Counted from the stretch's first letter, positions 1-8,097 are shown. The stretch is DNA of 39,091 bases from Prevotellaceae bacterium UBA4359 (GCA_002393555.1 DGSP01000043.1:1-39091), one strand, 5' to 3'. Numbers and translations are program-made. Notes: a model not told the origin generated them from the letters alone.

Positions 1-16
1 ATCATTAAAACTTCTC

Positions 17-35
17 TTATACCGAACTCACGTTA
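17..35 (+). repeat. Dispersed 19-bp repeat R1, copy 1
   Basis: TTATACCGAACTCACGTTA. Near-identical copies lie at 2648-2666 (minus), 2825-2843, 13460-13478 (minus) and 13902-13920. This copy probably is the right end of an element that begins before the window. It is followed at 36-75 by AT-rich TTAATTG-type short repeats running up to the 3' end of the GH43 gene. Confidence 0.75.
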
Positions 36-71
36 ATTGTTAATTATTAATTGCCAATTGCCAATTGCTAA

Positions 72-1214
72 TTACTCAAAAGGTTGATTCACCCACTGGA
101 TGATGGGCACTCCCTCGGCATCAAACCCGATAGGCAGCCACAGGTGAAGCGACTGTGAGAGATGGCGCGGATTCCAGATGTCGGCCATGAAGACGGGACG
201 GCCATTCATCTGGAAAATGTAAGTGCCTTGTGCCCCAAAGGTCTTGTTGGCCGGCATGTTGCGATAGCCCGTTGCTGTGCCGACAAAGGGCGATGGATAC
301 TGGGTCCACGGCCCCCAGATGCTCTTGGCCGAGAACATGCGCGCCTCGTTGGGGTCCCAACCCGTGCAGCCCGAACAGATGAGCCAGTAGGTGCCGTCGT
401 GCTTCACGATGCAGGGAGCCTCGTTCTGTCCGCCCGGAGCCACCATATTATACTTGCCCGTGAAGTCGAGCCAGTCGTCCGTCAGTTCGCTCACCAGCAG
501 GGTCAGGTTTTCCTGCGAGGAGGTGATGTGGTAAGCCTTGCCGTCGTCGTCGATGAAGACTGTCATGTCGCGGCTCATCTGTCCACCCTCGAAGTCGCGC
601 CACAGGTACATCCCTTTCTCCACCTCCCGTCGCCATTCCGGTGTCCACCAACCGTCCTTCCACTTCCGTGCATCGGTCTGCTGGGCTGCCTGCTGCGCCT
701 TCTTGTCCATGTCGAAGGGCCAGATGCCAGCGTTCACTCGGGTGCTGCGGATGAAGCGGAACGGCCCTGTGGGCGTGTCGCTCTCGGCAAAGGCCACACG
801 TGCGGCCTCATAGCCACGTCCCTTTAGTTCCAGATGGAAGAGCATGACGAACTTCCGGGTCTTTGGGTTATAGACCACTTTCGGACGCTCCATGATGCAG
901 CCCCGTTCGATGTCGTGGCCTGGCTCTTCACTCACAGCCAGTGCCACACCTTCGTCCTTCCATGTCCTGAGGTCTTTCGATGAATAGACTTCCACGCCCA
1001 CCTCAGTGGTGAAACCGCGATAAGGTCGGTTCTCCCCATACCAGTAGTAGGTGCCTTCATGCTCAATGATGTTGCCACCATGAGCATTGATGTGATGGCC
1101 GTCGGTGTCCATCCAGAGTTGGCCGTTCACGAGTTCCTGTGCTTGTGTTTGTGCGGATGCGAGAAGGGTCATGCAGCACAGAGCCAGACCTGTCATCCAT
1201 CGGGTTTTCTTCAT
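72..1214 (-). CDS. Secreted glycoside hydrolase family 43 protein (subfamily 24/34-like; possible exo-beta-1,3-galactanase)
   Basis: The 380-residue protein begins with a signal peptide (about residues 1-25, ending AQTQAQ). It then shows a five-bladed propeller fold of the GH43 type with INAHGG (42-47), MERPKVVYN (108-116), RDMTVFIDDDG (215-225), NEAPCIV (264-270) and SGCTGW (281-286). E265 in the NEAP motif is the likely general acid. The ERPK and SGCTGW motifs recall GH43 subfamily 24, where a glutamine replaces the usual aspartate base; Q329 in FGAQG is a candidate. The substrate, perhaps a galactan side chain, is inferred only. It lies 90 bp downstream of the Dabb gene on the same strand and may be co-transcribed with it. 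No TAnnTTTG box was seen directly upstream. GH43 membership is fairly sure, the subfamily is not. Confidence 0.8.
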   Translation of the reverse strand: MKKTRWMTGLALCCMTLLASAQTQAQELVNGQLWMDTDGHHINAHGGNIIEHEGTYYWYGENRPYRGFTTEVGVEVYSSKDLRTWKDEGVALAVSEEPGHDIERGCIMERPKVVYNPKTRKFVMLFHLELKGRGYEAARVAFAESDTPTGPFRFIRSTRVNAGIWPFDMDKKAQQAAQQTDARKWKDGWWTPEWRREVEKGMYLWRDFEGGQMSRDMTVFIDDDGKAYHITSSQENLTLLVSELTDDWLDFTGKYNMVAPGGQNEAPCIVKHDGTYWLICSGCTGWDPNEARMFSAKSIWGPWTQYPSPFVGTATGYRNMPANKTFGAQGTYIFQMNGRPVFMADIWNPRHLSQSLHLWLPIGFDAEGVPIIQWVNQPFE

Positions 1215-1246
1215 GCGGTTTGTGAGGTTTTATGGTTTATAAGGTT

Positions 1247-1306
1247 AGGAAGACCTAGGAGAGCCTAGGAAAGCCTAGGAGAACCCAGGAAGACCTAAAA
1301 AAACCT
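1247..1306. repeat. Six tandem copies of a 10-bp repeat
   Basis: Units AGGAAGACCT, AGGAGAGCCT, AGGAAAGCCT, AGGAGAACCC, AGGAAGACCT and AAAAAAACCT follow each other without gaps. The array lies between the GH43 start and the Dabb stop codon (1305-1307) and runs just into that stop. Confidence 0.85.
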
Positions 1307-1610
1307 ATAACTCGTAGTCGAGGCAGGCGCGCTGCACGGTGTAGGGGCGCACCTTCGTGTTCGCCACAGCCACGTGTTCGGGGTGAGTGGCGTAGGCTTT
1401 CAGTGCGGCCTCCGATTCCAAGGTGCTGTCGAGCATCACGTCGGCATTGGACGAGGCGAGACGGCCTTCGATGTGTACTTTCACGTCGATGAGTCCTGGC
1501 ACCTTGTCTACGAGTCCTTCCAGACCCTGCTTGATGCCTTGCTTCACCGCTTGTTTTTCTTCTTCAGAGAGTTCTGGACGCAGTGTCCAGAGGATGATAT
1601 GCTTGACCAT
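1305..1610 (-). CDS. Dabb (stress-responsive A/B barrel) domain protein
   Basis: A 101-residue protein that spans one dimeric alpha-beta barrel: it opens with MVKHIILWTL, has a central charged helix (residues 16-35), VKVHIEG at 44-50 and the closing HPEHVAVANTKVRPY segment (77-91). These are the landmarks of the Dabb family (Pfam PF07876), whose members act as small homodimers. The biochemical role is unknown for most bacterial members. The length is normal for a single-domain member. It lies 65 bp downstream of the lipoprotein gene on the same strand, so the order lipoprotein, Dabb, GH43 may be one operon. The decamer array begins at its stop codon. Confidence 0.8.
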   Translation of the reverse strand: MVKHIILWTLRPELSEEEKQAVKQGIKQGLEGLVDKVPGLIDVKVHIEGRLASSNADVMLDSTLESEAALKAYATHPEHVAVANTKVRPYTVQRACLDYEL

Positions 1611-1674
1611 AAAATGATGGATTGAAGTTTAAGCAAAAAAGAATCTCATGCGAATCTGTGGGAGAGAGAGAACA

Positions 1675-2562
1675 TCACTTGTTCTTGAAATAGAAGGAGC
1701 GGGCAAAGCCTTCCAGCATGGGGAATTTGTAGTCATAGCGCACCAGGTCGGGAGCCTGCTTTTTCACGTAATCGACAATCATCCCTATCTGTTCTTCGCT
1801 CAACTTGTTGGGGTCGAGTTTCATCAGGAAACCATCTGCATCCATACAACCCATCGACTCGGGAAAGATGAGGCGGACAAACCCGGTCGTGTCATCGATT
1901 TTCAGTTCCTTCTCCTCCTGGTTCAGTTCGCAACTGAGCGTGTAGTTGCAGGGATAGCCCACGTAGCCATCCATCATGACACCCACCTGCAGATTGGGGC
2001 CATCCAACTCGTCGCCGCCCGAGGTGAGCACCAAACCTTTATATTTTCCTTCTTCCACCACACGCGTCACATTCAGTCCCATCTCGCCTTCGGCCTCTTC
2101 AAACCACTGTTTGAACCACTCTGCCGTCAGGGGCTCGGTGCTCACTTCCGAAGCACTGGACTTGAGGATGTAGCCATACTCCTGGTCGCTATACAGGCCG
2201 AGCAGTCCCACTTTGTAGAAGTCGCCTTCCTCGCCCAGCACCGCAAAGGCCATGCCAGCATAGGCATTTTCGGGGTAACTGACATAGCCGCTCTTCACGG
2301 GCACATCCGACCATTCGTACAGCCTGTCGGCCATGTCAGACTCGATGTCCTCTATCCACCACACGCGAGTGGGGCTGCTCGTGTCTGGCTCCTTATAGAT
2401 GGGAGCATCATCGACCGACACCGCCACAAACTTCTGCACCGTTGGTGCGTTCACGTGCAACAGATTGTCTGTCTCCTCCACGTTGGAGGTTGATGTGCCT
2501 TTGCAGTTGGCACAAAGCAGGGGAATGAGCATCCCCAGCAGCAGAAAAGATAACTTTTTCAT
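1675..2562 (-). CDS. Hypothetical lipoprotein with an SH3-like segment
   Basis: 295 residues. The N-terminus (MKKLSFLLLGMLIPLLCANC) reads as a lipoprotein signal with C20 as likely lipidated cysteine, although asparagine just before it is not the classic residue. Residues about 45-130 (VAVSVDDAPIYKEPD, then GDFYKVGLLG and EYGYILKS) resemble a bacterial SH3 domain, the kind that binds cell-wall or partner proteins. The C-terminal half, rich in acidic and aromatic residues, was not recognised. No function is proposed. A promoter box (TAGTTTTG read on the minus strand) lies 30-37 bp upstream of the start, which supports this start and makes this the first gene of the lipoprotein-Dabb-GH43 run. 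Confidence 0.7.
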   Translation of the reverse strand: MKKLSFLLLGMLIPLLCANCKGTSTSNVEETDNLLHVNAPTVQKFVAVSVDDAPIYKEPDTSSPTRVWWIEDIESDMADRLYEWSDVPVKSGYVSYPENAYAGMAFAVLGEEGDFYKVGLLGLYSDQEYGYILKSSASEVSTEPLTAEWFKQWFEEAEGEMGLNVTRVVEEGKYKGLVLTSGGDELDGPNLQVGVMMDGYVGYPCNYTLSCELNQEEKELKIDDTTGFVRLIFPESMGCMDADGFLMKLDPNKLSEEQIGMIVDYVKKQAPDLVRYDYKFPMLEGFARSFYFKNK

Positions 2563-2591
2563 TTGGAATAACAGGTTTTAAGTTGAGGGTA

Positions 2592-2622
2592 CAAAACTAC
2601 ATAAAAAAAATGAGTTACCAAC
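2592..2622 (-). promoter_or_regulatory. Promoter of the lipoprotein gene
   Basis: On the minus strand TAGTTTTG (2599 to 2592) matches the Bacteroidota -7 box TAnnTTTG. GTTG lies 19 bases upstream (2622-2619), one base off the -33 TTTG. The predicted transcript start is about 25 bases before the ATG. Confidence 0.6.
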
Positions 2623-2647
2623 TACTCTTGCTAAAAAATTTTTAGTT

Positions 2648-2843
2648 TAACGTCAGTTCGATATAAGAGAACTCAACTTCGGAAGTTCTTTTTACCGCTT
2701 TGCGGGCTTTAGAAAAACAAGAAAAAATAAAAAAATACAAGAAAAAAAGCGTCTCACTTTCTCTATTTTTTCTTATTTTCTTTTGTTTTTTCTTGTTTTT
2801 CTCAAGCCGCCGAAGGCGTAATTCTTACATCGAACTCACGTTT
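2648..2843. mobile_element. MITE-like element I bounded by inverted 19-bp R1 repeats
   Basis: The left end 2648-2666 and right end 2825-2843 are inverted copies of R1. Inside, 2711-2727 and 2785-2802 form an A/T-rich inverted repeat (AGAAAAACAAGAAAAAA against its complement). CCGCCGAAGGCG just inside the right end is shared with element II at 13.5 kb. There is no open reading frame and no transposase, so any mobility would be in trans. The gap 2563-3136 otherwise holds only the promoter at 2592, the palindrome array at 2870 and the GH115 promoter. Confidence 0.5.
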
Positions 2844-2869
2844 ATTTCCGAAAAGGGGCGAGAGGAGGG

Positions 2870-2952
2870 CGGACAGTCGTCCGTACCGCAGTCGGACAAG
2901 TGTCCGCCCCTCAGTCGGACAGTTGTCCGAACGCCGTTCGGACGGTTGTCCG
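2870..2952. repeat. Array of four 14-bp palindromes, period 23 bp
   Basis: Units CGGACAGTCGTCCG (2870), CGGACAAGTGTCCG (2893), CGGACAGTTGTCCG (2916) and CGGACGGTTGTCCG (2939) start exactly 23 bases apart. Each has the form CGGAC-N4-GTCCG, and the 9-bp spacers differ. The array lies 155-237 bp upstream of the GH115 promoter box. Confidence 0.9.
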
Positions 2953-3106
2953 GCTGGAATATAGGGAAGACGGACGGCGAAAGGGCTTACACCGATACTT
3001 CGGAAGAAGGGGGAAAGGGCCTGGCTGTGAGCATTGGGTGGTAGGGTTGCGGCTCATCAAAAAAACATTTGTAACGTGAGAGCAAGTGGGAGTGAAACTT
3101 TTTTCG

Positions 3107-3114
3107 TAGTTTTG
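3107..3114 (+). promoter_or_regulatory. Promoter -7 box of the GH115 gene
   Basis: TAGTTTTG matches TAnnTTTG and lies 22 bp before the first ATG. No TTTG was found at the usual -33 distance, so expression may depend on an activator. Confidence 0.55.
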
Positions 3115-3136
3115 CACCCACATTATATGTTTTGAT

Positions 3137-5599
3137 ATGAAACAGAAACAAACTCCATTTGATATGCTGACAAAACGTTTTTTCCTGGCGCTGATGGGCT
3201 GCACAATGAGCGTGATGGCACTGGCTGTGAACCTGAAAGAATGTGTGATTGTGTCCGACAAGACAGACGCTCCGCTGGTCGGAAAGATGGCCACGACGCT
3301 GAGCGAGGACATAGAGCGGGTGACGGGTGTGCGGCCTAAGGTCAGCGGAAAAATGAAGAAAGGGCCTGTGGTGGTGCTGGCCACGGCGGAACGGATTGTG
3401 GGGCTCTGTCCCGATGTGGATGCAGAGGACATCCGTGGCTCATGGGAACGTTTCAAGATTGTGACCCAGGGGGAGCGGCTCATCATTGTGGGCAGCGATG
3501 CGCGGGGATTGGCCTACGGGGTGCTACATGTGAGTGAGCGCATCGGGGTGAGTCCGTGGTACTGGTGGGCTGACGTGCCGGTGGAAAAGAAAGCGAAGTT
3601 GGACTATCGGGAGAACTTCACTTCGGCTTCGCCCACGGTGAAGTATCGGGGGTTCTTCATCAACGACGAAGACTGGGGACTGAAGACTTGGGCTGCGGAG
3701 AACTATGAGAAGGAACTGGGCGACATAGGGCCGAAGACGTATGACAGGGTGTGCGAACTGATTCTGAGACTGAGGGGCAACATGCTGGCTCCTGCCATGC
3801 ACACCTGCACGGGGGCTTTCTACAGCCACCCCGAGAGCCAGCGGAGGGCCGACGAGTGGGGCATCATGATTACGACCAGCCACTGCGAACCGCTGCTCTT
3901 CAACAATGCCGCCCCCTCGGAGTGGACAAAGGAGCGGGATGGCGAGTGGAACTATGTGACGAACCGAGAGACTATCTGGCAGAAACTCGACAACCGCATA
4001 GCCGAGACGAAGCAGTTTGACAACATCTACACAATGGGCATGCGTGGCCTGCACGACGAAGCCATGAAGGGAGCGACTGACCCGCGCGAACGGGCCAAAA
4101 CGCTGGAGAAGGTGTTTGCCGACCAGCGCGAAATCTTGCAGCGTTACAAAGGGCGAAGGGCCGAGGAGATTCCGCAAATCTTTGTGCCTTACAAGGAGAC
4201 GCTGGACATCTACGATGCCGGACTCAAGGTGCCAGAGGACATCACGCTGGTGTGGCCCGACGACAACTATGGCTACATGAAGCGGGTGAGCAATGCTGCT
4301 GAGCGGCAACGGAGCGGTGGGGCTGGTGTGTATTACCACATGAGTTATCTGGGCACTCCCCACGACAACATCTGGCTCCCGACCACGGCCCCGGCACTGA
4401 TGTATGAGGAACTGAAGAAGGCTTACGACACGGGGGCTACACGCTACTGGCTGCTGAACGTGGGCGACATCAAGCCGATGGAGGTGGAGACACAGATGTT
4501 TTTCGACATGGCGTGGAACTTCGAGGCATTCAGTTATGAGAATGCCAACCGCTATCAGGCGGAGTGGCTCGGAAAGGTGTTTGGCCAGCAATGGAAAGGC
4601 GATTTCCAGCAGGTGCTGGACACGTACTACCGACTGGCCTGGGAGCGCAAGCCAGAGTATATGGGCTATGAGATTCAGTGGGATTCGCCCCAGAATGAGC
4701 GGTTGCACGACAGCGACTTCTCTTTTGCCGACGGCACTGCCCAGCAGCGGCTGAAGGACTATGCCGCCATTGCCAACGAGATGGAGCGCATCAGTGTCTC
4801 GGTGTCTGAAGCCTACCGCCCTGCCCTGTTCGAGATGCTGGGCTATGGGGTCAAGTCGGCTGAGCAGATGAACCGCAAGTTCCTGATGGCACAGCGCAAC
4901 CACGAAACGGGCAGCAAAGAGGCCGCTGAGGAGGCACAAGCGGCCTACGACAGTCTGCAGGTGCTGCTCAACGAGTATAATCACCTGCTGGACGACAAGT
5001 GGAGGGGCATGATGTCGGAAATTCCCCCTGGGTTTGTGTCGCAATACCAACGGATGCCAGAATTGGTGACAGAGCCGACCGACCGTTTCAGACTGCCGCA
5101 GGAGCAGCACTACACGACCTATCGGCAGAGGATTCCGCTGAAAGAGGTAAAAACAAAGGCTCCCTTCCGCCTCATCAAGGGGATGGGAGCCGAATGGATA
5201 GTGCTGCAACTGGGCGAACCGCTGGACGAAGTGCAGAACCCCGCCAGTCTTGAGTCGGAACATATCGACCTGACTTTCAAGATGGAGGAGTCGGATGAGG
5301 AATCGAGACTGAGGAATGAAACGGGTGACTCCATCCGCCTCTGCATTTCTGCCGTGCCGCTCTGGCCAGTCACACTGGAACGGAGCAACCGTTTCGGCGT
5401 GAGTGTAGATGGTGGCACTCCAGTGGTGTGTGAGAACCTGTTCACCGAGTGGTCTGCACCATGGAAACTACAGGTGCTGGAGAACCGCAAGGATTTTTTG
5501 CTCACATTGCCCATCAATCGTGACCGCAGAGAACATGTGTTGTCGCTGATTGTGGGAGACCCAGGACAGTTGATACAGCGAATCAGTTATCGTTTCTAA
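3137..5599 (+). CDS. GH115 family alpha-glucuronidase (xylan side-chain removal)
   Basis: The 820-residue protein fits GH115, a family of large enzymes that remove (4-O-methyl-)glucuronic acid from xylan, including internal side chains. Visible motifs: SPWYWWADVPVE (139-150), FFINDEDWG (173-181, with N176 and D177), GMRGLHDE (301-308), VPYKETLDIYD (350-360, E354) and WPDDNYGY (373-380, D375, N377). From memory, the Bacteroides enzyme BtGH115A uses Glu375, Asp396 and Asn398; the spacing E-21-D-2-N is the same here. A second start at residue 10 (3164) gives a cleaner signal peptide, MLTKRFFLALM..., and may be the true one. The gene stands alone on the plus strand among minus-strand genes and converges on the flavodoxin gene 15 bp away, with no SusC/SusD nearby. 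Confidence 0.9.
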   Translation: MKQKQTPFDMLTKRFFLALMGCTMSVMALAVNLKECVIVSDKTDAPLVGKMATTLSEDIERVTGVRPKVSGKMKKGPVVVLATAERIVGLCPDVDAEDIRGSWERFKIVTQGERLIIVGSDARGLAYGVLHVSERIGVSPWYWWADVPVEKKAKLDYRENFTSASPTVKYRGFFINDEDWGLKTWAAENYEKELGDIGPKTYDRVCELILRLRGNMLAPAMHTCTGAFYSHPESQRRADEWGIMITTSHCEPLLFNNAAPSEWTKERDGEWNYVTNRETIWQKLDNRIAETKQFDNIYTMGMRGLHDEAMKGATDPRERAKTLEKVFADQREILQRYKGRRAEEIPQIFVPYKETLDIYDAGLKVPEDITLVWPDDNYGYMKRVSNAAERQRSGGAGVYYHMSYLGTPHDNIWLPTTAPALMYEELKKAYDTGATRYWLLNVGDIKPMEVETQMFFDMAWNFEAFSYENANRYQAEWLGKVFGQQWKGDFQQVLDTYYRLAWERKPEYMGYEIQWDSPQNERLHDSDFSFADGTAQQRLKDYAAIANEMERISVSVSEAYRPALFEMLGYGVKSAEQMNRKFLMAQRNHETGSKEAAEEAQAAYDSLQVLLNEYNHLLDDKWRGMMSEIPPGFVSQYQRMPELVTEPTDRFRLPQEQHYTTYRQRIPLKEVKTKAPFRLIKGMGAEWIVLQLGEPLDEVQNPASLESEHIDLTFKMEESDEESRLRNETGDSIRLCISAVPLWPVTLERSNRFGVSVDGGTPVVCENLFTEWSAPWKLQVLENRKDFLLTLPINRDRREHVLSLIVGDPGQLIQRISYRF

Positions 5600-5614
5600 C
5601 AACAACTTTTGCCG

Positions 5615-6190
5615 TCATTTCCCAGCCACAAAGGCTTTCACGTCTTCGGCAGTAGCATCGTTCATGCGCTTACCGGCCAAGATGTTCAGGTCGGGGTAGG
5701 CCTCTTTCAGTTTGGCCACCGAGTTGTCGATGGTGCTGCTGCCCGATGTGGCAAAGGGGATGATGACCTTGCCTGTGAAGTCTTGCGACTCGATGAAGGT
5801 CTGGATGATGGTGGGCACACGGTCCCACCAGATGGGATAGCCGATGTAGATGGTGTCGTAGGGAGCCACGTCGATAGACTGTCCGCCCAGAGGCTCGCGG
5901 AAACCTTCGGTGCCCATCTCGACAGAAGAGCGGGATTTCTCATTGCGCCAGTCGAGGTCTTCCTCGGTGTAGGGCTTGGTAGGCTCAATCTGGTAGAGGT
6001 CGGCAGCGGCAGCCTCCTGAATCTGCTTGGCAAAGCCTTCGGTAGTGCCAGTAGCGGAGAAATAGGCTACGAGAGTCTTGTTTGGGTCTCCTTCTTCTGC
6101 CGATGCTTCTGGGGCCGCAGTCTTGTTGTTGCACGAACTCAGACCCAGTGCCATCAGTGTGATGGCAAGAAATGATGTCATTTTTTTCAT
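5615..6190 (-). CDS. Flavodoxin-domain lipoprotein
   Basis: Starting at MKKMTSF (6190) the protein has 191 residues, a signal peptide with lipobox LSSC, and a flavodoxin fold. FSATGTTEGFA (about residue 44) is the FMN phosphate loop, YIGYPIWW (about 116-123) the second FMN loop, and FATSGSS (about 146) the third. This matches the Flavodoxin_4 type, common in Bacteroidota as an exported protein. An FMN protein anchored to the membrane and facing the periplasm would carry electrons to an unknown partner. An in-frame ATG at 6205 adds five residues and blurs the signal peptide. It follows the HAD gene by 58-73 bp on the same strand, across an AGTTAGGA repeat, so co-transcription is possible. Confidence 0.85.
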   Translation of the reverse strand: MKKMTSFLAITLMALGLSSCNNKTAAPEASAEEGDPNKTLVAYFSATGTTEGFAKQIQEAAAADLYQIEPTKPYTEEDLDWRNEKSRSSVEMGTEGFREPLGGQSIDVAPYDTIYIGYPIWWDRVPTIIQTFIESQDFTGKVIIPFATSGSSTIDNSVAKLKEAYPDLNILAGKRMNDATAEDVKAFVAGK

Positions 6191-6227
6191 GAGTGGTTTT
6201 ATCAATTGGTGAATAGTTGAGGGTTAA

Positions 6228-6262
6228 AGTTAGGAGTTAGAAGTTAGGAGTTAGGAGTTGGG
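6228..6262. repeat. AGTTAGGA-type octamer tandem repeat
   Basis: About four imperfect units (AGTTAGGA, GTTAGAA, AGTTAGGA, GTTAGGA) fill the space between the flavodoxin start and the HAD stop codon. Confidence 0.7.
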
Positions 6263-6263
6263 G

Positions 6264-6956
6264 TTATAAACACATGAAAAGTTGGTCGGGATGGTCGATG
6301 ATGGTCTTGGCTCCACACTCGATGAGCCAGGCTTTGCCACGGAATCCCCAACTGACGGCTATGCAGGGCAGTTGGGCATTCTGGGCTGTGAGCAAATCCA
6401 CCTCGCTGTCGCCGATGTAGAAACACCGTTCCTTGCTGATTTCCTGCCCATGCATCAGGGAGAGTTGCCGGATGGCTTCGTTCACCATGTCGGGTGCGGG
6501 TTTGCGCCTCACCTGAGGTGTTTCTCCTATGGCCACGTCAATGGTGTCGGCAAAGAAGGCTCGGTGCAGGTCTTTCACTGCAGGGTCGAGTTTGTTGCTC
6601 ACGATGGCAGTGAAGTAACCTCTTTTCTTGCACTGGCGAAGCACCTGGGGAATGCCTTCGTAGGGGGCAGTTTTGTCCATCGAGTGTGCCACATAGTGTG
6701 TGCGGAAAGTCTCAAACACACGTTCCCTCAGTGTCGGGTCGGCTTCGGGACATGACTGTGTCACACTCTGCTCCACCAGCCGCCTCACTCCATTGCCCAG
6801 ATAGCGTCGTGTGTCTTGCTTCGGTATGGGCTGAAGTCCAGCCTCTTGCAAGGCATAGGAGACACTGTCGTGCAGGTCGTCCAGCGTGTTCATCAGGGTG
6901 CCGTCAAGGTCAAAAATCAGTGTTGTCGTTCCCACACACTTCCTCTCCTCTCTCAC
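6264..6956 (-). CDS. HAD-family phosphatase, phosphoglycolate-phosphatase-like
   Basis: 230 residues with all HAD motifs. FDLDGT (15-20) holds the nucleophile and acid-base aspartates, VSNK (118-121) is motif II, RRKPAPD (149-155) carries the motif III lysine, and GDSEVD (182-187) is motif IV. The helical cap between residues 30 and 100 is of the C1 type seen in phosphoglycolate phosphatase and pyrophosphatase PpaX. The substrate cannot be fixed from sequence; removal of 2-phosphoglycolate or another small phosphate ester is the usual guess. The ATG overlaps the stop of the upstream kinase-like gene by 4 bp (ATGA type), which suggests translational coupling of the two. Confidence 0.85.
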   Translation of the reverse strand: MREERKCVGTTTLIFDLDGTLMNTLDDLHDSVSYALQEAGLQPIPKQDTRRYLGNGVRRLVEQSVTQSCPEADPTLRERVFETFRTHYVAHSMDKTAPYEGIPQVLRQCKKRGYFTAIVSNKLDPAVKDLHRAFFADTIDVAIGETPQVRRKPAPDMVNEAIRQLSLMHGQEISKERCFYIGDSEVDLLTAQNAQLPCIAVSWGFRGKAWLIECGAKTIIDHPDQLFMCL

Positions 6957-7594
6957 AGGTTAAACTTTCTCTTGATGCTCTTGGCCAGAAACTCGGCCAC
7001 GGCATCGATGGGGATGTTGGTCACATTGATGACAAGGTCGTAGTTGCGGGCATCGTAGCGTGAGCAGCCAGCAAAAGTCTTGGTGTAAGTCTCGCGCGAG
7101 GAGTCAATCTTCTCCACCAGTTTCTCTGCTTCATTTTCGGTCAGTTGCTGCTTTCTCATCAGCCGCTCTATGCGCGCTTCCTTCTTGGCTGTGATGAGTA
7201 TCTTCACTGCCGATGGGTCATCGCGGAAAATGAAGAAGCCGGAACGACCCACGATGATGCAGGACTGCTCGGCAGCAGCCTCTTTCAGAATGGTCGATTC
7301 CACCTTATACACTTTTTCCGAAGTGACCACCTCTTCATCCTGCTTGGGCAGGGACGTGTCGGCCATCGAACCGAACTGGCGGTAGAATCGGCAGAAGTCG
7401 TCCCACCAGTGCCGCTTGTTTGCCTTGATTTCTTCCAGTTCCGACTCCGTAAGGTTGTACTTGTTCTCCAGTTCCTTCAGAGCCAACTTGTTGAAAACGG
7501 GCACACCGAGCAGTTTGCCCAACTGTTTAGCAATCGTGCCGCCACCCGAACCGCACTCGCGGTTGATGGCAATGACAAATCTTTTGTTTTCCAT
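6953..7594 (-). CDS. Cytidylate kinase-like family protein
   Basis: The start is set at MENKRFVIAINRECGSGGG (7594), giving 213 residues; the longer frame adds 13 residues with no family character. The P-loop is ECGSGGGTIAKQLG (residues about 11-24), a variant typical of the cytidylate_kin_2 family (PF13189) rather than of canonical Cmk. CIIVGRSGFFIF (about 112-123) and the arginine-rich ARIERLMRKQ segment (about 140-149) match the family's core and lid. The family is widespread in Bacteroidota and its substrate is not firmly known; a nucleoside or nucleoside monophosphate is likely. Coupled by a 4-bp overlap to the HAD phosphatase gene downstream. Confidence 0.85.
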   Translation of the reverse strand: MENKRFVIAINRECGSGGGTIAKQLGKLLGVPVFNKLALKELENKYNLTESELEEIKANKRHWWDDFCRFYRQFGSMADTSLPKQDEEVVTSEKVYKVESTILKEAAAEQSCIIVGRSGFFIFRDDPSAVKILITAKKEARIERLMRKQQLTENEAEKLVEKIDSSRETYTKTFAGCSRYDARNYDLVINVTNIPIDAVAEFLAKSIKRKFNL

Positions 7595-7654
7595 CTCTAT
7601 ACTTTTTTTAGTTATAAATATTCTTTTTTTCACTCACCTCAAAACCGTTTAACC

Positions 7655-8086
7655 TCAAAACCGCACAACCGCAATCCGCTGTGTGCCTGCCTCTATCTGG
7701 TCGCCATCGCGGAGCAATGCCCCCTCGGTGTCGAGTTCCTGGCCGTTCAGTCGTGTAGGCTTCTGAGGCAACCGCCACTGATAAGTGGGACGGGCAGGAT
7801 GGGTGTTGACACATCGGCCCATGCAGAGCGAGCAGGCGTGTTGGAGGCGTGAGAGGATGCCTTTGGGGCAATCGGTGCGCCACTGGCCGTTCTGCAGTTT
7901 CCAGTCTTCCTCGGCTGTGCGCGAGAACTGGCATTGGAACACGTCCATCGCCTCATCTTGCAGGGCTATCACGTTATGGGCCACTTCGGGCAGGTCGCGC
8001 CCCAGGGTGATGAGGGTGCGCGACTTGGACAGATGGGCTTCCAAATCTATTTTTTGACCGCCTATGTCGAGGTATGTTTTGGGCAT
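7655..8086 (-). CDS. FHA-like domain protein with a cysteine-rich insertion
   Basis: 143 residues. The opening LITLGRD (25-31) and the closing TRLNGQEL...LLRDGDQIEAG...IAVVRF follow the pattern of forkhead-associated (FHA) phosphothreonine-binding domains. The middle departs from the pattern: the usual SRxH becomes FSRTAEED, and residues about 72-95 hold four cysteines (DCPKG, HACSLCMGRC), which could bind metal. No signal peptide is visible. The FHA call rests on the edges of the domain only. It lies 60 bp from both neighbours, between the DUF4861 and kinase-like genes on the same strand, and probably belongs to their transcript. Confidence 0.55.
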   Translation of the reverse strand: MPKTYLDIGGQKIDLEAHLSKSRTLITLGRDLPEVAHNVIALQDEAMDVFQCQFSRTAEEDWKLQNGQWRTDCPKGILSRLQHACSLCMGRCVNTHPARPTYQWRLPQKPTRLNGQELDTEGALLRDGDQIEAGTQRIAVVRF

Positions 8087-8097
8087 GAAAGGGGTTG

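Noticed and set aside
2700..3486. Frames at 2700-3044 (plus) and 2911-3486 (minus)
   Set aside because: They cover the palindrome array, the GH115 promoter and the start of GH115; composition is not protein-like.
3524..5263. Long minus-strand frame of 579 codons inside the GH115 gene
   Set aside because: It is the antisense of a well-supported GH115 gene and has histidine/leucine-rich composition typical of mirror frames.
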